A stretch of 64,000 nucleotides of DNA, from the NCBI GenBank assembly GCA_903926205.1, contig CAIYID010000025.1, positions 1 through 64,000 of the forward strand, given 5' to 3'. The notes beneath the pieces are model-generated. The model was not told where the DNA came from. It did no database searches and worked only from the letters and a program-made list of their open reading frames with translations. Below, piece by piece: positions 36,981 to 45,863 of this stretch. Each line of letters opens with the position of its first letter. Position 1 is the first letter of the stretch. The DNA is from an uncultured Bdellovibrionales bacterium (GTDB taxonomy: Bacteria > Bdellovibrionota > Bdellovibrionia > Bdellovibrionales > Bdellovibrionaceae). Made by a program: the position numbers and the translations under genes.

Positions 36981-38006
36981 ATGTACCCTCACAAGCTTTA
37001 CGAGATTGACCAGCTTTTGGCAAGAGCCCAAGAACTCGGAAGCCTGGCAAGGCTCGAAACTCTGGCTACAGTGAAAGACACAAAAGGCGAGGAATTTCCG
37101 ATCCACAAGCTCACCCTTGGTAGTGAAGATCCCGCCGCACCGGTTTTAGGTTTTATCGGCGGAGTTCATGGATTGGAAAGAATAGGCTCACAAGTTTGCA
37201 TTGCTTATTTGAATTCCATCGCAAAAACTTTACTCTGGGATGAAATCACTCAACAGGCACTCAAAAAAATTAGGATTTTTTTTATTCCGATGGTGAATCC
37301 CACTGGAGTGGTTCACCTAACCAGATCAAATGCTCAGGGTGTTGACCTGATGAGAAACTCCCCGACAGAAGGAACCAATACAAACTTTCTTTTGGGCGGC
37401 CATCGAATTTCACCAAGACTTCCTTGGTACCGCGGACCAAATATTGGAGAAATGGAAATCGAATCAAAAGCACTGGTTGAAAGTGTTTTAAAAGAGCTCG
37501 AACGGAGTGTTTGTGCCGTCACTATTGATGTGCACTCAGGCTTCGGGATGCAAGATCAACTTTGGTTGCCTTACGCTAAAACAAAACGACCCTTCCCGCA
37601 CTTGGCAAAAGCCCATGCTCTTTTTGATTTATTTGATCACACTTATCCTTATCATTTTTATAAAATTGAACCCCAAGCGACCAATTACACTACTCACGGT
37701 GATCTTTGGGATTATATCTATGATGAATCCATGGCAAGACGAAATGATTTTACTTATTTACCCTTAGCCCTTGAAATGGGCTCCTGGAATTGGATCAAAA
37801 AAAATCCACTGCAATTATTCAGCTCAACGGGTCCCTTTAATCCAATTAAAAAACACCGTGAACGACGAATTTTAAGAAGACACAATACTTTTTTTGAATT
37901 TCTTATTAAAGCTATGAGCTCTTCTTCAGTTTGGGATAATTTGAATGAGGATCAGATCAATAAACATGAATTGCGAGCCAAAGAAAGGTGGTATCAAAAT
38001 GACTAA
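36981..38006 (+). CDS. zinc carboxypeptidase-like protein (M14 fold)
   Basis: 341 residues from the ATG at 36981, chosen over the ATG at 36969 which overlaps the AAAGGA site. Zinc ligands appear in GGVHGLERIG (His and Glu) and in TIDVHSGFG (His), and a late Glu in LALEMGSWNW is the expected catalytic base, all in the order of M14 enzymes. No signal peptide, so it acts in the cytoplasm; perhaps a murein-peptide or amino-acid amidase. It overlaps the next gene by eight bases. Confidence 0.8.
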   Translation: MYPHKLYEIDQLLARAQELGSLARLETLATVKDTKGEEFPIHKLTLGSEDPAAPVLGFIGGVHGLERIGSQVCIAYLNSIAKTLLWDEITQQALKKIRIFFIPMVNPTGVVHLTRSNAQGVDLMRNSPTEGTNTNFLLGGHRISPRLPWYRGPNIGEMEIESKALVESVLKELERSVCAVTIDVHSGFGMQDQLWLPYAKTKRPFPHLAKAHALFDLFDHTYPYHFYKIEPQATNYTTHGDLWDYIYDESMARRNDFTYLPLALEMGSWNWIKKNPLQLFSSTGPFNPIKKHRERRILRRHNTFFEFLIKAMSSSSVWDNLNEDQINKHELRAKERWYQND

Positions 38007-38748
38007 AAAAACCTCTTGGCTTTTTCTTCGTGGTCTCACACGGGGGATAAAATATTGGGCGGACTTTCCAGATTATTTTCAAAAGTTAGTTCCTGATGAT
38101 CAAATCCTTTTTGCGGAGCTTCCTGGTAATGGCGAGGCTTTTCGCGCAACAAGCCCACTGCACATCGGTGCCTACACTGACTTCGTTCGCTCGGAAATTT
38201 TAGGCACTTTTAAAAAAGTCCAACCTGACCAGCTCAAAGTGATCGCTATTTCTATGGGAGCCATGATCACGATTGACTGGATGAATCGTTTTCCAAATGA
38301 AATTCAGCAAGCTTTTTTAATTAACACCAGCGCCGGAAATTTTTCGCAGCCACTGGAGCGATTTCAAATTAAAAACGTTTTACAAACTATGTACAAAAGC
38401 GAGTTTAAGGACCAAAGTTCTAAATCTCTTGAGCTTCTTGCTAACAACGCAGAACGCGTTCGAATTTTTCAACCCATTTTCAAGGATTATTTCGAGACCC
38501 ATCCAGTTTCACGAGCCAATTTTTTTCGCCAAATTTTTGCTGCTGGAATATTTTCTTTTCCGGCTCAAGCGCCAGGAAATATTTCATTACTGGCGAGTGA
38601 AAATGACCGTCTAGTGAAAGTTTCTTGTTCAAAAAAAATCGCAAGCAAATGGAATTTGCCTCTAGGAATTCACCCAACCGCTGGCCATGATTTGCCCTTG
38701 GATGATCCCCAATGGCTCAGTGAAAAAATCCTTGCTGCTGTAAGTTAA
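37999..38748 (+). CDS. alpha/beta hydrolase
   Basis: 249 residues from the ATG at 37999, with AAAGG before it; it begins in the last codons of the M14-like gene. A lid-type hydrolase: FLRGLTRGIKYWADFP at the oxyanion region, nucleophile Ser in AISMGAMIT, Asp in LASENDRLV and His in AGHDLPLDDP. It looks like the small esterase/lipase-type fold, with no signal peptide. The overlap with the M14 gene suggests a joint catabolic task. Substrate unknown. Confidence 0.8.
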   Translation: MTKKTSWLFLRGLTRGIKYWADFPDYFQKLVPDDQILFAELPGNGEAFRATSPLHIGAYTDFVRSEILGTFKKVQPDQLKVIAISMGAMITIDWMNRFPNEIQQAFLINTSAGNFSQPLERFQIKNVLQTMYKSEFKDQSSKSLELLANNAERVRIFQPIFKDYFETHPVSRANFFRQIFAAGIFSFPAQAPGNISLLASENDRLVKVSCSKKIASKWNLPLGIHPTAGHDLPLDDPQWLSEKILAAVS

Positions 38749-38881
38749 CATTTTCTTGAAAAATTATTAGTTTTAAATTTTAACATTTGTCGATCTTCGA
38801 TTCCTACGGCTTGGCTTCGTCTTATAGACTAGACTCAGCTCGAGAATCTTTCTCAAAAAAGTGAAGAGTAATAGCTAAAAT

Positions 38882-38895
38882 CGTCCTGATAAAAA
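38882..38895 (+). repeat. 14-bp motif shared with the topoisomerase VI flank
   Basis: CGTCCTGATAAAAA occurs here and, on the opposite strand, at 54193-54206. Both copies lie next to a T/C-rich stretch and near a CGGCCATC or CCATGG box. A single 14-bp identity can arise by chance in 64 kb, so this alone is weak; the shared setting makes it worth testing as part of a dispersed repeat. Confidence 0.35.
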
Positions 38896-38989
38896 GAGCT
38901 TTGCTATTTAAAACTCATTTCGGTCGGCCATCGTGGTCGCCCGATCACTGCGCGAGCCTCCCTTCTTCGCCTTTTAAATAATAAATCGA

Positions 38990-39559
38990 CTAAGTCCAGA
39001 GAATAGTCCAATCACCACTCGAAAGACCTCTTAAACGATTTTTTTGATAAGAAATTTTACCTAAGGATTCTTTTTCGTTCAATTTTATGTAATCTCTCAC
39101 GATCTCGTAAGCACGATAACCCTTAACTACCCTTGAAAAAGGCCGGTATTTCCAAAGACTCTTCTTCCCTTCAGGGCTCTCAGAGGTACCGGTCACCTCT
39201 TGCAGTTGTTGGGAAATTTGTCCTGCGAGCACTCGAAAAAAATGATGAATTTGACATCGACGAGGAGCCCGAAGGAGCAAGTGAAAATGATCGTTCTGAA
39301 TCGAAACCTGCTCCATTTTGACAAAAAAGAGGAGGGAATACTTTTTGAGGATTCGATGAACCAGCGCAAAGCACTTTGGTGAACAAAGACTTTTCGTTAA
39401 ATAATGATTCTTATTGATTTTAAAAACGACATGAATCGGATCGCTGGTGGAAAGCGGTCTTTGCCCCCTCCCGAGTCTTTTGTTCCGTAATATTCCGCCG
39501 TAGGAATAGCGATGTTCCGATTTGATTTTGAAAAAGTTTTTTTGGCGACCGATACCCAT
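38990..39559 (-). CDS. REP-associated tyrosine transposase-like protein (Y1/HUH superfamily)
   Basis: 189 residues from the ATG at 39559; the frame runs to 39577 with no support. Motif NDHFHLLLRAP is the HxH metal site of IS200-like Y1 transposases, and the Tyr of VRDYIKLNEKE is the expected nucleophile. A distinctive N-terminus YSYGGILRNKRLGRGQRPLS and the tail LRGLSSGDW match a group I recall as common in Bdellovibrio. No flanking transposon ends are evident, as for domesticated RAYTs that move REP hairpins. A 102-base remnant of a related gene lies at 61224. Confidence 0.85.
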   Translation of the reverse strand: MGIGRQKNFFKIKSEHRYSYGGILRNKRLGRGQRPLSTSDPIHVVFKINKNHYLTKSLCSPKCFALVHRILKKYSLLFFVKMEQVSIQNDHFHLLLRAPRRCQIHHFFRVLAGQISQQLQEVTGTSESPEGKKSLWKYRPFSRVVKGYRAYEIVRDYIKLNEKESLGKISYQKNRLRGLSSGDWTILWT

Positions 39560-39577
39560 AGTGAGTGACGCTTGCAA

Positions 39578-39926
39578 AGAGTGGGCGACGGCAAGATAAC
39601 GAAATATTCAATTTGAACCACAAAGTGATTCGGGGCTCGGACTTGTGTTAGAGAGGATCACCTCTAAATTCAACCACTTGCACTTCTTTGAGATAGAGAC
39701 TCAGTTATCTAGAGACTCAACTATCTAGAGACTCAACTATCTCGTGACTCAACTCGAAGTAAAAAAAGTTCTTTCATGACTCTTGTATAGTAGTTAAAGA
39801 CTTCATTTTTTCAAAACAAATATAATAAATGAGACATTAGCACAGGAATCGCACTAAACCATTCCTAATGAGTTGATCTATTACTGACGAGAAAGATAGC
39901 TCAAAAAACTTCAGCATGGAGAACAA
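39578..39926. other. 349-base gap with a tandem repeat
   Basis: No gene seen. Holds the 16-bp repeat at 39695-39742 and an exact TATAAT at 39821-39826, which could be a -10 element for the broken peptidase gene 100 bases downstream; no matching -35 is apparent. Confidence 0.5.
39695..39742. repeat. 16-bp tandem repeat, three units
   Basis: AGAGACTCAACTATCT occurs at 39711 and 39727, with AGAGACTCAGTTATCT at 39695 (two mismatches) and a decayed fourth unit (CGTGACTCAACTCGAA) from 39743. Not in a coding region. Confidence 0.95.
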
Positions 39927-40862
39927 ATGAAGAATTTATTTTTTATGATTTTGATGATTACCTTTTCATTTGGTTCTAAGGTTTCTGCTTATACTACAAT
40001 AACGAGCACAATCGAAGTATCCAACGAAAATTCAAATTTAATTAATGATTCTCTCGTTACCAATCTGCTTTGTGATCAGCTGACCGAGGAGAATGTTCTG
40101 ACTTTCGTCAACCGCGCTGAGGCCTTTAAACTGACACGTCAAATTCCAATAAATAATTATAATGAAGGTATTAATAACAGCTGCTGGGCTTTTTCACTTG
40201 CTCAACGACCTATGTTCTACTGACTACGATTTGGCGTTGCAGATGCTCTTAATAAGCCATCCGATGAAACGATGAGCAAAGTTTTGGATTTAATAGGAAA
40301 TCGAAATCATGATATTTTACCGATTCAAATTTCTGACAAATCATTTTTTAATAGAGAGAGTGAGCTTAATAAATTAAAAATAAATAATTTTTTTGAATCA
40401 ATAACCGCTTTTGAGTCCGTTGATCGTTCTTTTAAAAGCGAAATTATACATCGTCAAAATAAAAGATTTTTTTCGCCATTCAACATTAGTTTGGTCACAG
40501 GATACAGAAATCGATCTGAAGGGGCGAATACTGACACGATGAAAAAAATATTAAAAAGCAGGACTCGCGGGCGAATGCTCATTTTAATCATTCGCATGGC
40601 AAGGGCGACACAATATGCGATTTTAGTCAAAGACGTCAAAAAACTAGATGATAATAAATATCAATTATCAATTTACGACTCAGATTTTCCAATTTGGGAT
40701 GAAAAAATCATTTTTGATAAGAATGCCTTTTACGCAAAAGACGTGGACTTCGATCATCTAAATGACCCAGTGGGAGTTTTCATCAGAGATGAAGATGATA
40801 TGGATGCTATTCAAAAAGCGAATTTCGAATACTATTCAAAGTTATGCAAAAAGAAACATTGA
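39927..40862 (+). pseudogene. papain-like secreted protein broken by an in-frame TGA
   Basis: Reading frame one runs from an ATG with a signal peptide (MKNLFFMILMITFSFGSKVSA) to a TGA at 40221 and continues in the same frame, without other stops, to 40862. The stop falls ten residues after NNSCWAFSLAQ, the papain-family active-site motif. The part beyond reads YQLSIYDSDFPIWDE and similar. Where papain-like enzymes have the catalytic His the text is TQYAILVKDV, with Tyr instead; a short stretch before it (about 40570-40600) reads AHFNHSHGKG in another frame, hinting at compensating indels. So the gene is probably inactive. Confidence 0.7.
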
Positions 40863-40891
40863 TGAAAGAAAAGTATCCTATAATTTGTGGG

Positions 40892-42469
40892 TCAAAACTC
40901 CAAAGGCCCTGTGACTTTTTCATAGGCCGAGGTCAATGAGCCCTCTTTGATCATTTGGCGTATCACAGCCACATCAGCAGAAAAAACTCTATCTTTGTCT
41001 GCAAATGGAACTTTCTCACGGATTTTTTGGTGAACCGCCAAGACGGCTCCTGCTGGAGTCAATGGCCTTAGTAAATCCAACGCCTGTGCCGCAGACAGAA
41101 ACTCCATCGCCACGATATTTTCTGCATTTTGCAAAATCTGATTAAATTTCCGAGCGGCAATCGTACCCATGCTCACATGATCTTCTTTGTCCGCGCTCGT
41201 AGGAATGCTATCAACGCTTGCAGGGTGAGCCAAAATTTTATTTTCGCTCACTAAACTTGCCGCTGCGACTTGCACAATCATATGCCCTGAATTCAATCCA
41301 CCATCGGGAGCTAAAAATGCGGGCAAATCACTCATCGCTGGGTTGACTAATTTTTGAATGCGACACTCACTCATATTCACTAGAGCACTGATGGCAATGG
41401 CCGCAAAATCCATGGCAAAAGCGACAGGTTCTCCATGGAAATTTCCGCAGGACAAAACCTTGTTATCTTGCGAAAAAACCAAAGGATTATCGGTGCTGGA
41501 ATTGGCTTCGGTCTCGAGTGTCTTCCAAATGTACCCTAAAGCATCTTTTGCAGCTCCGTGAACTGCTGGGATGCAACGCAAAGAATATGCGTCTTGCACT
41601 TTACCACAGCCGGCGTGACTTTCCGCAATCGGAGAAGTTTTGCCCAAAATTTTATTCATATTTCGTGCCGTTTTTGCTTCGCCAGGATGAGGACGAGTCG
41701 CCGAAATCAAAGGATCAAAAGCAGTCCTTGTTCCACGCATTGCTTCAAGAGTCATCGCACCAGACACGTCTGTGAGACCTAAAAGTCTTTTCGCATCAGC
41801 GGCGGCTAACATCCCCACGGCCGTCATGACTTGACATCCGTTGATCATCGACAAGCCTTCTTTGGCCTTTAAAGTCAGGGGCTCGATTTGTTTTTCTTTC
41901 AAGACGTCTTTGACGGAAACAGCTACGCTTGCGTTGGAAACAGCTACGTTCGACCAGACTTGTCCTTCGCCAATGATGGCCAAAGCCAAATGCGAAAGCG
42001 GAGCCAAATCTCCACTTGCGCCCACACTCCCCTGCTGGGGAATGACAGGAATCACGTCAGCGTTCAAAAACTCTAAAATCTTTTCCACCACGAAAGGACG
42101 AATTCCGCTATGACCACGAGCCAAAGCATTGGCCCGCAAAAACATGATTGCCCGAGTTTGCTCTGGCGTGAAAGGATCACCCACTCCCATCGAGTGGGAG
42201 CGAATTAGATTTTTTTGCAATTCTTCCAGTTGCGAATCATTGATTCGCACCGAACTAAAGGCGCCAAATCCGGTATTAATCCCGTACATGACTTCACCGC
42301 TGCCAATGCGCTTATCAATGTAAGCTCGAGATTCTTGCATTTTTGCGCGAGCTGATTCCGCAAGTTTCACAATCACTTTTTTTCCAGACGCCACCGAGCG
42401 TGCCACTAGGCAGACCTGTTCGATGGTCACATTTTCGCCCGTCAATTCAATCGTCTTTACTTCACTCAT
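40892..42469 (-). CDS. hutH: histidine ammonia-lyase
   Basis: First enzyme of histidine breakdown, giving urocanate and ammonia. 525 residues. The catalytic MIO ring forms from Ala151-Ser152-Gly153 in QQGSVGASGDLAPLSH; other blocks are YGINTGFGAFSSV, FLRANALARGHSGIRP, NGCQVMT and DNPLVFSQ with the Ser/Thr-rich second helix set. Its ATG overlaps the rpe stop (TAATG), so it is coupled to the lptG-def-fmt-rpe operon, an unusual place for a catabolic gene. Confidence 0.98.
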   Translation of the reverse strand: MSEVKTIELTGENVTIEQVCLVARSVASGKKVIVKLAESARAKMQESRAYIDKRIGSGEVMYGINTGFGAFSSVRINDSQLEELQKNLIRSHSMGVGDPFTPEQTRAIMFLRANALARGHSGIRPFVVEKILEFLNADVIPVIPQQGSVGASGDLAPLSHLALAIIGEGQVWSNVAVSNASVAVSVKDVLKEKQIEPLTLKAKEGLSMINGCQVMTAVGMLAAADAKRLLGLTDVSGAMTLEAMRGTRTAFDPLISATRPHPGEAKTARNMNKILGKTSPIAESHAGCGKVQDAYSLRCIPAVHGAAKDALGYIWKTLETEANSSTDNPLVFSQDNKVLSCGNFHGEPVAFAMDFAAIAISALVNMSECRIQKLVNPAMSDLPAFLAPDGGLNSGHMIVQVAAASLVSENKILAHPASVDSIPTSADKEDHVSMGTIAARKFNQILQNAENIVAMEFLSAAQALDLLRPLTPAGAVLAVHQKIREKVPFADKDRVFSADVAVIRQMIKEGSLTSAYEKVTGPLEF

Positions 42470-43146
42470 TAGGATTCCTTTAATTTGCGGATGGCTTTGG
42501 TGTAATCGTTTTTAAAAACATAATTTCCCGCTACGAGCACATCGGCATCGTGGCACTCACCAATGGTGGATTCATTCACTCCGCCATCGACTTCAATCAA
42601 ATAATTCATTTTTTTTTCTTCGCGCAAACGTTTTAGTTCAGAAATTTTTGAGACTTGATCTTTCATAAAATTCTGGCCGCCAAAGCCTGGTTCCACAGTC
42701 ATGACCAGCACTAAATCCAACTCGCTGAGAAAAGGAGTGATCGCTGACAAAGGCGTCCCAGGTCGCAAACTAATTCCAGCTTTTGCTCCCAATTCCCGAA
42801 TTCTTTTTAGAACGCGAAGGGGATCATTGGTGGCTTCCACATGAATCGTCAGATAATCAGAACCAGCTTTGATAAACTGCTCGATGTATTTTTCTGGATT
42901 TTCGATCATCAAATGCACATCGAGAGGAAGTTTCGTCACTTTTTTTATTGAGGCCACCACCGGCACTCCGATAGTGAGATTCGGCACGAAATGTCCATCC
43001 ATCACATCCACATGCACCCAATCAGCTCCTGCCTCCGCGATGGCCCCGAGCTCAGTCTGAAGATTAGCAAAGTCCGCCGACAAAATACTTGGAGCGACCA
43101 TTTTTTGCGAGTGTTTGCGTGGCGAGGAAGGCGATGGTTTAGACAA
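42469..43146 (-). CDS. rpe: ribulose-phosphate 3-epimerase
   Basis: Interconverts ribulose 5-phosphate and xylulose 5-phosphate in the pentose phosphate pathway. 225 residues from a TTG at 43146 that overlaps fmt by eight bases and has AAGGGGA at good spacing; the internal ATG 15 codons on has no ribosome binding site. TIM-barrel motifs: VAPSILSADFANL, HVDVMDGHFVPNLTIG, DVHLMIENPEKYIE, GTPLSAI, VMTVEPGFGGQ and the phosphate site EVDGGVNESTI. Middle of the lptG-def-fmt-rpe-hutH operon. Confidence 0.96.
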   Translation of the reverse strand: MSKPSPSSPRKHSQKMVAPSILSADFANLQTELGAIAEAGADWVHVDVMDGHFVPNLTIGVPVVASIKKVTKLPLDVHLMIENPEKYIEQFIKAGSDYLTIHVEATNDPLRVLKRIRELGAKAGISLRPGTPLSAITPFLSELDLVLVMTVEPGFGGQNFMKDQVSKISELKRLREEKKMNYLIEVDGGVNESTIGECHDADVLVAGNYVFKNDYTKAIRKLKES

Positions 43147-44083
43147 GCAAATCCCCTTTTTTGAGATTATGGCCTTTTAAAAAATCCATCACCGACATGC
43201 GATTGCGTGATTCGGGTTGCACTTCAAATATTTTTAAAGAGCCCGCACCCGTTGCTACAGTTAAAAAATCAGCACCCAATTCGACGATTTCTCCTGGCGC
43301 GTGAGTGGAGGTTGAAAGGCTCGCAATTTCTGTACGATGAATTTTTAGTTTCTTCCCTTGAAAGGGAACCCAAGTTCCTGGCCCCATCACAAAAGCGCGA
43401 ATGCGGTTGTGCAAATGTTTGGCCGAATCCGTCCACTTAATTTCAGCTTCTGTTTTTTCAATTTTCTTTGCATAAGTGATATGATTTTTGTCCTGCGCAG
43501 ATGGAGCCAAATTCCCTCGCACATAATCCATTAATTCAATTTTTAGTAAGTCAGTACCTAAAATAGCTAACTGATCGTGCAACTCTTGCGCGTTCATATT
43601 CGAAGTGACTGGAATCTGGCGCAGCCCTAAAACATCACCCGCATCCAGCTCTTTCACCATTTTTTGGAGTGCAACGCCAGTGAGTTCATCTCCGGCCTCA
43701 ATCGCCCTCTGAATGGGAGCCGCTCCCCGCCAACGAGGTAACAACGAAGCATGGACATTCACGCAACCAAACTGAAAGGAGTCTAAAAATTTTTGTGAAA
43801 CTATCTGCCCAAAAGCAACGACAATGGCAACTTCCGCGCTCCATTTTTGCACTTCCTGCAAAATCACTTCTTTATTCACTGACTCTGGTGAAATCACTCG
43901 TAATTCACGAGCTTGCGCAAAAGATTTCACGGGCGAAGGTGTTAACAACATCTTTCTTCCCGATGGTCGATCTGGTTGCGTGACGACGCCCACCACTTCA
44001 AAGTGATCATCATCCAAAACTCCGCGCAAGCAGTTCACGGCAAAGTCAGGAGTTCCTAGAAAGACAACTCGTACGCGACTCAC
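43139..44083 (-). CDS. fmt: methionyl-tRNA formyltransferase
   Basis: Formylates initiator Met-tRNA. 314 residues from a GTG that overlaps the def stop codon (GTGA). VVFLGTPDFAVNCL at the N-terminus, VTQPDRPSGRKM, catalytic Asn-His pair region VNVHASLLPRWRGAAPIQ, DAGDVLG and a C-terminal domain with GPGTWVPFQGKKLKI. The def-fmt pair is the usual formylation/deformylation unit. Confidence 0.97.
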   Translation of the reverse strand: MSRVRVVFLGTPDFAVNCLRGVLDDDHFEVVGVVTQPDRPSGRKMLLTPSPVKSFAQARELRVISPESVNKEVILQEVQKWSAEVAIVVAFGQIVSQKFLDSFQFGCVNVHASLLPRWRGAAPIQRAIEAGDELTGVALQKMVKELDAGDVLGLRQIPVTSNMNAQELHDQLAILGTDLLKIELMDYVRGNLAPSAQDKNHITYAKKIEKTEAEIKWTDSAKHLHNRIRAFVMGPGTWVPFQGKKLKIHRTEIASLSTSTHAPGEIVELGADFLTVATGAGSLKIFEVQPESRNRMSVMDFLKGHNLKKGDLLV

Positions 44084-44700
44084 AGTTCCCGCTCTTCATC
44101 ATGGTCAGATCCGTCCTCGTCTTCGCCTTCTTTTTTCTTTGGTGGATAACCATGTTTCTTGATTTGATTTTTGATCTTGTTTGATTTCACTAAACTCAAA
44201 TGATCGATAAATAAAGTTCCTTCTAAATGGTCCATCTCATGTTGAACCACAATCGCTAAAAGTCCATCGGTCTTCAAAATTTGTTTTTCACCTTGAAGAT
44301 CTTGATATTGCACTTCAACGTACTGGCTTCTTTCCACAGTTTCAAAAAACATTGGGACGCTCAAACAGCCTTCATCGAAAGTTGTTTTTCCTTCGGCTTT
44401 CAGAATCACTGGGTTTAGAATCACCAAAGGCTGAGTCGCCGACTTTTCCATCTCAGTTAAATCTTCAACTGTGTAGCGACCCTTGGTATCACGTGGACGA
44501 GCATCGATGACGACCATTCTGATAAGCTCTCCCACTTGGGGAGCCGCAAGACCAATGCCGTTTTCTGCATACATTGTTTCAAACATATCCTCAGATAATT
44601 TCTTCAAACGCGACTTGGTCTTTTGATCAAATTTTTCAATGGCATCTGAGACCTCTCGAAGCCTTTTGTCAGGAAATTTTAAAACTTCTAAAATGGCCAT
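44080..44700 (-). CDS. def: peptide deformylase
   Basis: Fe/Zn enzyme that removes the formyl group from nascent proteins. 206 residues against a usual 165-180; the extra is an acidic and basic tail (last 25 residues with KKKEGEDEDGSDHDEE). Motifs: GIGLAAPQVGELIRM, EGCLSVPMFFE with the metal Cys, and VVQHEMDHLEGTLFID with the two metal His and catalytic Glu. Four-base overlap with fmt; 28 bases after lptG. Confidence 0.96.
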   Translation of the reverse strand: MAILEVLKFPDKRLREVSDAIEKFDQKTKSRLKKLSEDMFETMYAENGIGLAAPQVGELIRMVVIDARPRDTKGRYTVEDLTEMEKSATQPLVILNPVILKAEGKTTFDEGCLSVPMFFETVERSQYVEVQYQDLQGEKQILKTDGLLAIVVQHEMDHLEGTLFIDHLSLVKSNKIKNQIKKHGYPPKKKEGEDEDGSDHDEEREL

Positions 44701-44728
44701 GGTTTATGCTCCTTCGGATTACTAACGA

Positions 44729-45808
44729 TCACAGTCGAACTCTTCGAATGAAAAAATAAGCCAGCGAGGACATTATCACAATTGGAGCCCAGGCCGCAAT
44801 CATCGGCGAAAGATGGCCATAGTTTCCAAGAGTTATTGAGGACGTATAAAAGATATAAAAAGTGAAGATGAGCGCCAAGCAAAGACCAATATTTCTCATC
44901 GCGCCACCAGATCGAGAGCGTCCAACGCTAAAGGGAATCCCCAAAAGGGCCATAACCAAAGCTGATAAAGAATAACTGTATTTTGACTGTAAATCGACTT
45001 CATAGCGGATGGTATCTAGACCCGCTTCTTTATTTTTTTTAATGAACTTCGAAAGTTCATCCAAAGATAAAACTTCCGAGGTGTTTCCAGTGGCGCCCAA
45101 ATCCTTTGAGTCCTCGCCCATCACCACCGTTTTTTGCTTGAACTGGCTGGTGAGAGGAAAACTTGATTCTTCCGTGAAAAGCGTTACCGAGCCATCGTAC
45201 AGCTGCCATTTGGCTCCAAGTAAATCCACCTCTTTTGCGGTGATCATCTGAATCAAATCCCAATTTTCGTTAAAATAATAAAGCGTCAAGCCTTGAGCTT
45301 TGTTGGCCTTTTCATTGAGTGTTTTAATATTAAAAATCGTGTCGTGTGACCGATACCAGATTCGTTCATTCTTCACCATCGAGTATAGGGACGGATTTTT
45401 CTTGATATCATGATAAAAAACAAAGTTTTTAAGTTTCGCAAAATTAGGAAGTACTCGATCGCCGATCGCTAATTCCACTCCGCAAAGCACCAGCACCCAG
45501 ACGAGCATGGGAGTGCAGATCCTCACCAAACTCATACCGATGCTATAGAGAGCCACTAACTCATTGGCTTTGCCAAGACTTGAAAGCGTAAAAACGATGG
45601 ATAACACGCAAGCGACTGGCACCATGCGATAGATAACATCCGGAACCATATAGCCATAGTAACTGAGCCAAGCTGACAGGCTAACTGCTTTGTACTCTAC
45701 CATCAATCCAAGGGCGTCCATAGAGACATAAATTGTCGCAAACACCAACAATCCACCCAAAAAATACATCCAAAAGAGTCCCGAAAGATAACGATCAATT
45801 TTATTCAT
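44729..45808 (-). CDS. lptG: LPS export permease, YjgP/YjgQ (LptG-like)
   Basis: Inner-membrane subunit of the Lpt system that extracts lipopolysaccharide for transport to the outer membrane. 359 residues: membrane helices at the N-terminus (about 10-35, 55-75, 95-115), a periplasmic beta-jellyroll (about 130-260) and three C-terminal helices (about 270-355). The opening NKIDRYLSGLFWMYF resembles LptG more than LptF, but the split is uncertain. No LptF partner is adjacent. Heads the operon lptG-def-fmt-rpe-hutH. Confidence 0.85.
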   Translation of the reverse strand: MNKIDRYLSGLFWMYFLGGLLVFATIYVSMDALGLMVEYKAVSLSAWLSYYGYMVPDVIYRMVPVACVLSIVFTLSSLGKANELVALYSIGMSLVRICTPMLVWVLVLCGVELAIGDRVLPNFAKLKNFVFYHDIKKNPSLYSMVKNERIWYRSHDTIFNIKTLNEKANKAQGLTLYYFNENWDLIQMITAKEVDLLGAKWQLYDGSVTLFTEESSFPLTSQFKQKTVVMGEDSKDLGATGNTSEVLSLDELSKFIKKNKEAGLDTIRYEVDLQSKYSYSLSALVMALLGIPFSVGRSRSGGAMRNIGLCLALIFTFYIFYTSSITLGNYGHLSPMIAAWAPIVIMSSLAYFFIRRVRL

Positions 45809-45863
45809 TACTTTATGCAGCTTACCCTTGACTGAGCAGAAGGAAAAAAGGTTTACTTAGATC

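Noticed and set aside
39695-39758. Possible CRISPR array
   Set aside because: Units are contiguous 16-bp repeats without spacers, so not CRISPR.
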